Below are positions 32,370 through 39,412 of a stretch of DNA of 64,000 nucleotides, piece after piece (position 1 is the first letter of the stretch; the number at the start of each line of letters is the position of its first letter). Both the position numbers and the translations under genes were made by a program. The notes beneath the pieces were generated by a model, which made no database searches, was not told the origin of the DNA, and saw only the letters and a list, made by a program, of their open reading frames with translations. Source of the stretch: an uncultured Collinsella sp. (GTDB taxonomy: Bacteria > Actinomycetota > Coriobacteriia > Coriobacteriales > Coriobacteriaceae); NCBI GenBank assembly GCA_900756765.1, contig CAAELE010000018.1, positions 1 to 64,000 of the forward strand, in the 5' to 3' direction.

Positions 32370-33008
32370 CTATGCGGCTACGATGCGGCGTTGGTAAGCT
32401 CGAACCAGCAGCGAGATACCAAAGTTGAGCACAAAGTACATCGCAAACACCAGGCCGTAGAGCATAAGCACCTGCGACAGGTCGATCGCGTGGGCCATCA
32501 CGACGTTTGCCGTGTACATGAGCTCGGCCACGTTAATGCCCGAAAGATACGAGCTGTCCTTGATGACAGTCGTGCACTGGCTAAACAGCGCCGGAATGAT
32601 CGTCTTAAACGTCTGCGGCAGAATGATGTAGCGCATGGTGGCAAAGAAGCCGAAGCCCTGGCTCTGTGCTGCCTCAAACTGGCCGCGCGGAATCGAGTTA
32701 AGGCCGCCGCGCACAATCTCGGCCATAACAGCGCTGGTAAACAGCGTAAAGGCGATGGTCGAAATCACAATGTCCAAACCCTGCACCGTAAAGTAGATAA
32801 ACAGGATCCACAGCAGGTTCGGCGTGCAACGGAACAGCTCGATATAGGCGCTCACCAAAATACGGAACGGGCGGGGCGCATAGCTCTTAACGAGCGCCAG
32901 CACCGTGCCAAAGATGAGCGAGAAAAAGATCGACAGCGCCGAGATCTCGATTGTCTTAATAAAGCCGCCCCAAATGTAGAGCAGGTTGGTCGCGTTGAAG
33001 ATTTCCAT
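32370..33008 (-). CDS. Polar amino acid ABC transporter permease
   Basis: A 212-residue inner-membrane permease of the HisM/GlnP family, with several hydrophobic helices and the EAA loop visible as EAAQSQGFGFFATMRYIILPQ. It is the last gene of a four-gene importer operon (ATPase, binding protein, permease, permease). Its ATG lies three bases after the TAG of the upstream permease; GAGGAGG spans that stop, so the two are translated in tandem and presumably form a heterodimeric channel. Confidence 0.92.
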   Translation of the reverse strand: MEIFNATNLLYIWGGFIKTIEISALSIFFSLIFGTVLALVKSYAPRPFRILVSAYIELFRCTPNLLWILFIYFTVQGLDIVISTIAFTLFTSAVMAEIVRGGLNSIPRGQFEAAQSQGFGFFATMRYIILPQTFKTIIPALFSQCTTVIKDSSYLSGINVAELMYTANVVMAHAIDLSQVLMLYGLVFAMYFVLNFGISLLVRAYQRRIVAA

Positions 33009-33011
33009 GCG

Positions 33012-33758
33012 CTAGGCCTCCTCTACGTTGTCGAGCCCCAGCTCGGCGAGGCTCACGCCGCGCGGACGCTCCTTGGAGCGGCGCTCGAGCCACTGCACCA
33101 GCATGGCGAGCGGAAAGCAGATGATGAAGTACATAAGGCAGCAGACGATGTATCCCTGCAGGTAACCGTACAGACTCACAAAGTTGTCGGAACGGTACAT
33201 AAGGTCGCCGCCGGCCACAAGCGCCAGCACCGACGTGTTCTTGACCAGGTTGAGCGCCTGGTTACACAGCGGGGGCAGAATGATCTTGAACGTCTGGGGC
33301 AGCACGATGTACCAGTACGCCTGCGCAAGGGTGAAGCCCTGGCTCTGGGCCGCCTCCATCTGACCGCGCGGAACCGCCTCGATACCGGTGCGGATGACCT
33401 CCGAAATGTAGGCCGCGTGATACAGACCCACGCCCAAGAAGCCCAGCACGAACGGCGCGATGCGCACCGGCTGGTCGGCACCGGTTATGGCCTGTAAAAA
33501 CTGCGGACCGGCCATGTACATAAAGAGCACCTGTACGGGCAACGGGGTGTTCTGGTAAAACTCCACGTATACGCGGCTTATGGCGCGCAGCACGCGCGAA
33601 CGAGTGGTAGAGAACACGCCCAGCAGCGTGCCCAGCACCAGCGACAGCAGCAGACCGGCAACGACCACCTGCAGCGTCACGCCAAAGCCCTCCCAGAAGG
33701 GCCCCATGTTTTGAAATGTCGTCGACCAACGGTCGGCGTCAAATAATCCTTCGAGCAT
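33012..33758 (-). CDS. Polar amino acid ABC transporter permease
   Basis: A 248-residue permease of the HisM/GlnP family, paralogous to the next gene. The EAA motif reads EAAQSQGFTLAQAYWYIVLPQ-like (EAAQSQGFTL then WYIVLPQ). Several hydrophobic helices are seen from residue about 18 on. The ATG at 33758 is chosen because AAGGAAGGA precedes it. It starts 26 bases after the end of the solute-binding protein gene. Confidence 0.92.
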   Translation of the reverse strand: MLEGLFDADRWSTTFQNMGPFWEGFGVTLQVVVAGLLLSLVLGTLLGVFSTTRSRVLRAISRVYVEFYQNTPLPVQVLFMYMAGPQFLQAITGADQPVRIAPFVLGFLGVGLYHAAYISEVIRTGIEAVPRGQMEAAQSQGFTLAQAYWYIVLPQTFKIILPPLCNQALNLVKNTSVLALVAGGDLMYRSDNFVSLYGYLQGYIVCCLMYFIICFPLAMLVQWLERRSKERPRGVSLAELGLDNVEEA

Positions 33759-33783
33759 TTGATTCCTTCCTTGGACGATGCGC

Positions 33784-34659
33784 CTATACAAGACCCCAGG
33801 TCTTGACCTCTTGGTCGAGCCAGCCGTCGGCCAGGCGATCGCAAATCACCTGATCGACCACGGCCGAAAGGTCGCAGCCCTTCTTGGTCGCCACGCCGTA
33901 GCCCTGCTCGCCAAACTTGACCTCGGGCTGTAGCAGCTCAACGGTCTCGTTCATGTAACCGGCCAGCGTGGAGCGGTCCATGGCAAAGACGTCGATATTG
34001 CCGGCGTCGAGCGAACTCTTGATGATGGGGTAGCCGCTAAAGGCCCTAAACTCGGGCTTGCAGCTAAAGCCGTTGTCCTTGATCATCTGCTCGATCAGGC
34101 CCTGCGTGGTGGCACCTTGGCTCACGCCAATGACCTTGCCGTCCAAGTCCTCAATCGAGGTAAAGCCCGAACGCTTCTTGACCATGAGTCCCACGTAGTC
34201 GGTGCGGTACGGCGTCGAGAAATCCCAGCTCTTCTTGCGCTCGTCGGTGATGGTGTAGGTCGCCGCGACCACGTCGAGCTGGCCGTTATCGATCAGCGGG
34301 CCGCGCGTCTTGGGCGTTACGTCGGTAAACTCGACAAGCTCCTGGGCACGGGCCTCCTTGTAGCTCACGCCAAAGACGGCAGCGGCGATCTGGTAGCACA
34401 AATCGACTTCCATGCCCTCAAAGCGGCCCTTGGCGGTGTCGTAATAGCCATAGCCGGGAACGTCCTTCTTAACGCCGGCATTCAGATAGCCACGCGACTT
34501 GATGGCCGCAAGCTTGGACCCCTTGTCGGAGCCCTCGCCGCTGGTGGAGTTGCCGCAACCGGTAAGCGCGGTCCCCGTCAACGCGAGCATGCCAGCGCCC
34601 GCCAGCTGCAAAAAGTGACGGCGCGACACGGCCGCCCTCGTCATATCCGTCATGTCCAT
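33784..34659 (-). CDS. Solute-binding lipoprotein of a polar amino acid ABC transporter
   Basis: A 291-residue periplasmic-type binding protein family 3 member that captures an amino acid such as glutamine or glutamate (exact substrate not deducible). The signal sequence contains SRRHFLQLAG, a twin-arginine motif, and a lipobox ending LTGC, so it is probably a Tat-exported lipoprotein. The mature part shows GYGYYDTAKGRFEGMEVDL and YTITDERKKSWDFSTPY, typical of the family, and QGATTQGLI. Several ATGs are clustered at the start; 34659 is used. It lies eight bases after the ATPase gene. Confidence 0.9.
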   Translation of the reverse strand: MDMTDMTRAAVSRRHFLQLAGAGMLALTGTALTGCGNSTSGEGSDKGSKLAAIKSRGYLNAGVKKDVPGYGYYDTAKGRFEGMEVDLCYQIAAAVFGVSYKEARAQELVEFTDVTPKTRGPLIDNGQLDVVAATYTITDERKKSWDFSTPYRTDYVGLMVKKRSGFTSIEDLDGKVIGVSQGATTQGLIEQMIKDNGFSCKPEFRAFSGYPIIKSSLDAGNIDVFAMDRSTLAGYMNETVELLQPEVKFGEQGYGVATKKGCDLSAVVDQVICDRLADGWLDQEVKTWGLV

Positions 34660-34667
34660 CACCGCGC

Positions 34668-35399
34668 CTAGTGCAGAATCTTGGACAGGAACTCGCGGCA
34701 GCGCGGGTTCTCGGGGTTATCGAAGAAGTGCTCGGGCGTGCCCTCCTCCAGGATGCGGCCGTCCTCCATAAAGATGACGCGGTCGGCCACCTGGCGCGCA
34801 AAGCCCATCTCGTGCGTCACGCAGATCATGGTGATGTCCTCCTGCGCGAGCTCAATCATAACGTCCAGAACTTCCTGCACCATCTCGGGGTCGAGCGCCG
34901 AGGTCGGCTCGTCAAACAGGATGATTGGCTGCTTGGTGCACAGGGCACGGGCGATGGCGATGCGCTGCTGCTGACCACCCGAGAGATTCTGCGGATACTC
35001 ACCGGCCTTATGTGCCATGCCGACACGCTTGAGCGCGGCGATGGCGATCTCGGTCGCCTCCTCCTTGCTCTTCTTTTGTAGTTTGATGGGCGCAAGCGTC
35101 AGGTTGCCCAGCACCGTCATGTTGGGATACAGGTTGAACTGCTGAAACACCATGGAGCTATACTTGCGAGCCATCTCCAGGTGGTTCTTTTTGGTGAGCG
35201 GCGTACCGTCGATGATGACCTCGCCCGACGTGGGCTCCTCCAGATAATCGACACAGCGGATGAGCGTCGACTTACCCGAACCAGAAGGCCCGATCATTAC
35301 GAGCTTCTCGCCGCGCTTGACGGTGAGGTTGATATCTTTGAGCACATGCAGGTCGCCAAAGTACTTGTTGAGATGCTTGATCTCGATCATGTCTGCCAT
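34668..35399 (-). CDS. Polar amino acid ABC transporter ATP-binding protein
   Basis: A 243-residue ATPase of the GlnQ/HisP family: Walker A GPSGSGKST, Q-loop FQQFNLYPNMTV, signature LSGGQQQR, Walker B ILFDEPTSALDPEMV, switch His in VTHEMGFA. It is the first gene of the operon, followed closely by the binding protein and two permeases, a complete importer. AAGGGA lies upstream of the ATG. A TACAAT hexamer on the minus strand near 35435-35440 could be the -10 box, with no clear -35 partner. Confidence 0.95.
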   Translation of the reverse strand: MADMIEIKHLNKYFGDLHVLKDINLTVKRGEKLVMIGPSGSGKSTLIRCVDYLEEPTSGEVIIDGTPLTKKNHLEMARKYSSMVFQQFNLYPNMTVLGNLTLAPIKLQKKSKEEATEIAIAALKRVGMAHKAGEYPQNLSGGQQQRIAIARALCTKQPIILFDEPTSALDPEMVQEVLDVMIELAQEDITMICVTHEMGFARQVADRVIFMEDGRILEEGTPEHFFDNPENPRCREFLSKILH

Positions 35400-35543
35400 G
35401 GATGTCCCTTCCCTGCGTTTACACGAGTTGAACTATTGTACGGAAAGAACCACGTTTCCGCAGCCCACACTACATCCCCGTAAAGAACCCGCAACCTTCC
35501 GCCCACCCATTTAAGTCTGTCCCCAATGAGTGCTCAGCCCAGC

Positions 35544-35578
35544 AAAAAAGGGGCGCGACCGCAATGGTCACGCCCCTC
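35544..35578 (-). terminator. yqeY terminator
   Basis: On the minus strand GGGGCGTGACC and GGTCGCGCCCC pair around ATTGC, followed by six T residues, 27 bases past the yqeY stop. Confidence 0.85.
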
Positions 35579-35604
35579 AGCATCGGCTATGTGTCGGCCG
35601 GCGC

Positions 35605-36048
35605 TTACGCCAATTTTGCACCGACGATCTTTGCCGCGGCCGGCTTATCGAAGTTGCCGCCGGTGGCCTTGCCCAGAGCGCCCATGACCTGGCCCATCTG
35701 CTTCTTAGAGGTCGCGCCCAGCTCGGCGATGACCTGCTCGATCAGGGCCTCGAGCTCCTCGCCCGAAACCTGCGCGGGCAGCAGGCTCTCCAGAATCTTG
35801 ACCTGCTCGGTCAGGTTGTCGGTACGCTCCTGGTCGGTACCGGCCTTAATGGACATCTCCAGCGTCTCGCTCGTCTGCTTAATCAGACGCTTGATCATGC
35901 TGTTGACGTCTTCCTCGGTCACATCACGACGCTCGTTGACCTCGATGTTCTTCACCTCGGCCTTAGCCTGGCGAATGATAGACAGGCGAACCTTGTCCTT
36001 GGCCTTCATGGCCGCAATCATTTCCTTCTGCAGCTCTTCGTTGGTCAT
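35605..36048 (-). CDS. yqeY: GatB/YqeY domain protein
   Basis: A 147-residue all-helical YqeY family protein, related to the tail domain of the GatB amidotransferase and thought to bind tRNA. Family blocks are EMIAAMKAKDKVRLSIIR, ESLLPAQVSGEELEALI and MGQVMGALGKATGG. The ATG at 36048 follows GAGGAGG; an earlier in-frame GTG/ATG region would add an unlikely 12 residues. It lies 55 bases downstream of the foldase gene on the same strand. Confidence 0.93.
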   Translation of the reverse strand: MTNEELQKEMIAAMKAKDKVRLSIIRQAKAEVKNIEVNERRDVTEEDVNSMIKRLIKQTSETLEMSIKAGTDQERTDNLTEQVKILESLLPAQVSGEELEALIEQVIAELGATSKKQMGQVMGALGKATGGNFDKPAAAKIVGAKLA

Positions 36049-36102
36049 CTGCAAATCCTCCTCAATAGCGTGGGCGGCACTCACGCGGGCACCGCCCCAT
36101 GA

Positions 36103-37326
36103 TTACTCAGTCGTCGACGAATCGTCGGTCGAACTCTTGGTGACGCCCTTCAGGCTGACGTTGTACGGCACGTCCTTGGGCATGAGGTTAACGGTGATGT
36201 CAGCGTCCTTCTTGTACTGCTCCAGCCACTCGCTGTACGCGGTGCTTGCCGCCTGCGTCTTCACCACGTTGGAGACGTACTTCTTGATGTCCTTGGGCAC
36301 CTGCTTAATGTCATCAACCTGGCCATCGACATGGAAGTAGTCGGTGCACTTGATGATGTGGTAACCATAGGTCGACTCGACCACGTCGCTCACGTCGCCC
36401 TTGTTAAGGCCTTCGAGCGCCGCCTGGTAGCTGTCGACGAAGGTGGTGAGCTTGTCCCAGCCCACATCGCCCTTCTTATCCTTGGAGCCGGTATCGTCGG
36501 AGTACTGCTCCACGGCGTCCTCGAAGCTCAGCTCGCCGGAGTTGATCTTGTCCAGGCACTCCTGCGCCTTGGCCTTGGCGGCGGCCTTGTCCTCGTCGGA
36601 AGCGTCAGAATCGACCTTGATCAGGATATTCGACGAACGACGGGCGTCGTTGTAGTTGGACAGGTTCTCATTGATGTAATCGACAATCTCGCTGTCCTTG
36701 GGCTTGCTGGTGGGTGCCACGGCATCCTTGAGCTTCTGCTGCGCCAGGCTCTCCTTGAGCGAATCCTTGTAGGTGTCCTCGGTGTAGCCGTAGGTCTTGA
36801 GAGTCTCCTTAAAAGTCTTGGCGCCGCCTGCGCTCTTGCACGCGTCCTTCCAAGCCTTCTCGACCTCCTCGTCCGACACCGTCACGCCATTCTCCTTCTG
36901 CGCTTGCTGAAGCAGAATCTGCTGCGTGTAGGAGTCGATGAGTTGCTTGCGGTACTTCTTGGGCGTGAGGTCGTTGTCGACCAGATACTGCGCCCAGTCC
37001 TTGTCCTTGGTGTAGCCGTAGGACGTGCGCATGCTCATGATCTGCTTGGTCACAGTGTCCTCGGTGAGGTTGGTGCCATTGATGGTAGCAGCCACGCCAC
37101 CAGTGAGCTTATAGCCCGAGCTGGTGCTTTCGGTCTGCGACATCAGGCCGGAGCACGCCATGGCCGAGACGGAGAGCAGCATCGCCAGCACGCCGATGAC
37201 CACCAGGACAATCTTGACGGTCTTGGACACATAGGTCTTACGCTGCTTCTTGCGAGAGCTGGAGGCGGCGCGGGACCGTTGCTCAGGCGTCGGCGCGACC
37301 TCGGGGTTCTTTTTCTTGTTTGCCAT
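36103..37326 (-). CDS. prsA: PrsA-type parvulin foldase, membrane-anchored
   Basis: A 407-residue peptidyl-prolyl isomerase helping exported proteins fold. A basic cytoplasmic tail of about 35 residues is followed by one hydrophobic segment (IVLVVIGVLAMLL) ending in SAMACSG, a possible but atypical lipobox. Then come a SurA/PrsA N-terminal helical domain (about 80-210) and a parvulin rotamase domain (about 235-340: SNILIKV, SFEDAVEQYSDD, KGDVGW, GYHIIKC). Length is greater than classical PrsA because of a charged tail. It is a plausible helper for the surface proteins encoded in this window. Confidence 0.88.
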   Translation of the reverse strand: MANKKKNPEVAPTPEQRSRAASSSRKKQRKTYVSKTVKIVLVVIGVLAMLLSVSAMACSGLMSQTESTSSGYKLTGGVAATINGTNLTEDTVTKQIMSMRTSYGYTKDKDWAQYLVDNDLTPKKYRKQLIDSYTQQILLQQAQKENGVTVSDEEVEKAWKDACKSAGGAKTFKETLKTYGYTEDTYKDSLKESLAQQKLKDAVAPTSKPKDSEIVDYINENLSNYNDARRSSNILIKVDSDASDEDKAAAKAKAQECLDKINSGELSFEDAVEQYSDDTGSKDKKGDVGWDKLTTFVDSYQAALEGLNKGDVSDVVESTYGYHIIKCTDYFHVDGQVDDIKQVPKDIKKYVSNVVKTQAASTAYSEWLEQYKKDADITVNLMPKDVPYNVSLKGVTKSSTDDSSTTE

Positions 37327-37394
37327 GCTTGGCCTTTCACATCACGAATCGAACAAACGCCATTGTGTCACAACGCAGCCCCCGCGGCACACCT

Positions 37395-37423
37395 GGTGCA
37401 AAGGGGACAGGTTAATCTGCACC
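37395..37423. repeat. GGTGCAAAGGGGACAG palindrome
   Basis: GGTGCA and TGCACC flank aaggggacaggttaatc; a second ggtgcaaaggggacag follows at about 37430. Another variant of the ggggacag intergenic elements. Confidence 0.6.
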
Positions 37424-37463
37424 ATTTTGGTGCAAAGGGGACAGCGCTGGCAGCTGGCAGTTA

Positions 37464-37528
37464 GGGACGTTCCTTTTCTGCCGGCAGATGGGGACTGTCC
37501 CTACCTGCCGGCAGAAAAGGAACGTCCC
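37464..37528. repeat. 65-base palindrome with perfect 24-bp arms
   Basis: GGGACGTTCCTTTTCTGCCG plus four more bases (37464-37487) is exactly complementary to 37505-37528; the 17-base centre itself contains ggggactgtccct. It lies between the starts/ends of the foldase and PTS IIA genes and has no coding potential. Confidence 0.85.
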
Positions 37529-37553
37529 CGAGTGCCACCGGCTTAGCTCCACC

Positions 37554-38021
37554 TTAGAAGTGGCGGCGGATGGCGTCGACCATGCCCTGCGGCGTGGTCT
37601 GGCCGAGTACATCGGCTGCAGCGTCGGCATCCATAAAGATATTCATAAGCGCTTGCAGGGCCTCGACCTGGCCGCCCGGCTCGGCAATGCCCAGATTGAT
37701 GACGATCTGCGCCGGCACCGGGGCGCCCATGCCCGCCATCGCGTTGAACGTCACAGGTGCGGCGGACTTTACCACCGCGATATAGGGCTTGGCCACAAAT
37801 CCCGGATCGGTATGCGGAATGGCGATGTTTGCCGCCGGCATAGCGAGACCCGTGGGATAGGCGTCCTCGCGCGTGCGGACGGCGTTAAGCCAACCCTCGG
37901 CAATGTAGCCGCGCGGGGCAAGCTCACCCTCGAGCCGCGCAAACACCTCATCCGGCGTCGCGCACTCCCAATCAAAAAACACCAGCTCAGGCGAGAAAAG
38001 CGCCTCGGCGTTATCCGCCAT
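37554..38021 (-). CDS. PTS sugar transporter subunit IIA, fructose/galactitol type
   Basis: A 155-residue EIIA domain (PTS_EIIA_2 / GatA-like). It receives phosphate from HPr on His70 in AIPHTDP and passes it to a IIB domain. Other family features are TGLAMPAANIAIPH and VQIVINLGI-like (PAQIVINLGIAEPGG) strands. No IIB or IIC gene is in the window, so it either serves a distant permease or has a regulatory role. The ATG at 38021 follows GGAGG; a longer frame to 38135 lacks a binding site. Confidence 0.85.
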   Translation of the reverse strand: MADNAEALFSPELVFFDWECATPDEVFARLEGELAPRGYIAEGWLNAVRTREDAYPTGLAMPAANIAIPHTDPGFVAKPYIAVVKSAAPVTFNAMAGMGAPVPAQIVINLGIAEPGGQVEALQALMNIFMDADAAADVLGQTTPQGMVDAIRRHF

Positions 38022-38086
38022 ACCGTCCTCCAAAGTTGCATGGGGTTCACATTGCCCCATATGATAGCGAAACCAGACAGACAAGG

Positions 38087-38554
38087 TTAGTCGAGGATCC
38101 CGATCATCTCGAGTGCACGCGCGGGCGTCAGGCAAACCTCGGGCATCGCCTCCAACATGCGCCGGTCGCTCGTGACCACGTAGTCAACATCTGCCGTCTC
38201 GCCCGAAGCGATGATGAGGCTGTCTTCAAGATCCGGCATGCGCTTGCCAAGCATGCGCGCCATCTCGCACTCTGCCAACGAAAGCGGAGAGGCGGTTGCC
38301 ACCTGCATCATGTGCTCGATGCAGGCCCATGACGCCGAGGCAAATGACACGTTAATCCCATTCGCATTCCGCCGGGCTAGATGCCGAGGCAAAATGTAGA
38401 ACACATCCTTTGCCGTCGTGGGCGCATACAGAAGGTCGATCTTTCCCGCCTCGGCCAGTTCAACCAATCTCTTCGCTTCGTCGAATGCCCCCTCTTGCAG
38501 GTAATAATCGAGCCAAACGTTCGTATCTACCAAGAGACGCTTTGCCTCAATCAT
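38087..38554 (-). CDS. PIN-domain ribonuclease toxin (VapC-like)
   Basis: A 155-residue PIN-domain protein. Conserved acidic residues are seen in LLVDTNVWLDYY (Asp10), in the central helix, in MPDLEDSLIIASG and in VDYVVTSDRRM, consistent with a metal-dependent RNase active site. The ATG overlaps the TGA of the preceding antitoxin gene (ATGA), a typical toxin-antitoxin layout. Targets of such toxins are usually tRNA or rRNA; the target here is unknown. Confidence 0.85.
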   Translation of the reverse strand: MIEAKRLLVDTNVWLDYYLQEGAFDEAKRLVELAEAGKIDLLYAPTTAKDVFYILPRHLARRNANGINVSFASASWACIEHMMQVATASPLSLAECEMARMLGKRMPDLEDSLIIASGETADVDYVVTSDRRMLEAMPEVCLTPARALEMIGILD

Positions 38555-38895
38555 CGGCAATTCGCCTCGATGTCGGCAATCATCGCATCATACATATCAT
38601 CTCGTACGGCATCCCAGTCTTCCGCAGATGATCCACCTGGCGCAAAATCCGAAGGGCTTAGTCCCAACGAGGAAAAAGCTAGGCCACACCCCTGCTCGGC
38701 CAGGCTCTCCGCACGGGGCGCCTCGCGCTTATCCGCCACCATAAATCCCGGCAACGTTTGATGCTCGACAAGATAGACCCACAGCGCGCGAATGGCATCG
38801 CTCGGCCCCAACCCATTGCGAGTTAGGACCGCATCGCCACCAGCTTTGAGCATAGGATCGATTCGCGTGTTGAGCTGCACCGTTGCTGTACCCAT
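38551..38895 (-). CDS. RelB/DinJ-type antitoxin
   Basis: A 114-residue protein with a ribbon-helix-helix N-terminus (TVQLNTRIDPMLKAGGDAVL then GLGPSDAIRALWVYLVE), as in RelB/DinJ antitoxins, and a longer acidic C-terminus that would wrap the toxin. It precedes and overlaps the PIN toxin gene. Pairing a RelB/DinJ-type antitoxin with a PIN toxin is a mixed combination compared with RelBE and VapBC. A CTGCTAGCAG palindrome next to a TATACT box upstream suggests autoregulation. Confidence 0.85.
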   Translation of the reverse strand: MGTATVQLNTRIDPMLKAGGDAVLTRNGLGPSDAIRALWVYLVEHQTLPGFMVADKREAPRAESLAEQGCGLAFSSLGLSPSDFAPGGSSAEDWDAVRDDMYDAMIADIEANCR

Positions 38896-38911
38896 AGCGG
38901 CTCCTCTCTAC

Positions 38912-38945
38912 CTGCTAGCAGTATAGCAAACATGAAAGGCCACGC
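38912..38945 (-). promoter_or_regulatory. Promoter and probable operator of the toxin-antitoxin pair
   Basis: Read on the minus strand, TTGCGT and TATACT (38925-38920) are 16 bases apart, and the perfect palindrome CTGCTAGCAG (38912-38921) overlaps the end of the -10 box. Binding there by the antitoxin would block transcription (inference). Confidence 0.55.
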
Positions 38946-39146
38946 AAAAGGGCCCCGCCAGCGCACGGACGAGGCCCTGTCAGATTGGTAGTCTCGAGAA
39001 AGTTGGTGTAGCGCCCGATCCGAAGCGAGTCGGCCTGGCGTCCAAGAACCTAGAATACGGTTGATGCCCTATGCCGCCGACCGGCATATGAAAGACAGCG
39101 GGCCAAAAGCCCCATGGCTTCTAGCCCGCAGAAACATCGATGTTTC
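38946..39146. other. Non-coding gap with several hairpins
   Basis: No gene is seen between the antitoxin promoter and the ORF ending at 39180. It holds a GGGCC...GGCCC hairpin followed on the minus strand by TTTT (about 38948-38978, terminator-like), a GCGGGC...GCCCGC hairpin near 39097-39130, and a perfect 16-base palindrome GAAACATCGATGTTTC at 39131-39146. Confidence 0.5.
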
Positions 39147-39179
39147 CAAATGATCGCAGCTTGTGTTTCAAGCGCTTTT

Positions 39180-39371
39180 CTACGCTACCGGCGGATGCAA
39201 ATCCCAATCGGGAAAGCAGTTTGCAAAGCCTGAGAGATTTTGAGTCAAAACATTGTTCTCAGCTTGCTTCAGTCGCTCGTCCTCTTCAAACAGACTATCG
39301 AGCTCGCTCAATGCATCGAAGTCCTGCATCGCGGCATCGTTATGGTCGAAATCAGTCACTTCATCAGTCAT
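39180..39371 (-). CDS. Small acidic protein, function unknown
   Basis: A 63-residue, strongly acidic protein (MTDEVTDFDHNDAAMQDFDA and ELDSLFEEDERLKQAENN), predicted helical. AATGGAG lies about ten bases before the ATG. It is the last gene of the zinc-ribbon/SPFH island, 41 bases after the 551-residue coiled-coil protein, so it may be co-transcribed with it. I do not recognise a family. Confidence 0.55.
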   Translation of the reverse strand: MTDEVTDFDHNDAAMQDFDALSELDSLFEEDERLKQAENNVLTQNLSGFANCFPDWDLHPPVA

Positions 39372-39412
39372 CTATTTCACTCCATTCATGGTTATCGAGT
39401 CAATCCTATCGG

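Noticed and set aside
35400..35540. Full promoter for the amino acid ABC operon
   Set aside because: A TACAAT is present on the minus strand, but no acceptable -35 box lies 16-18 bases away, so it is only mentioned in the gene entry.
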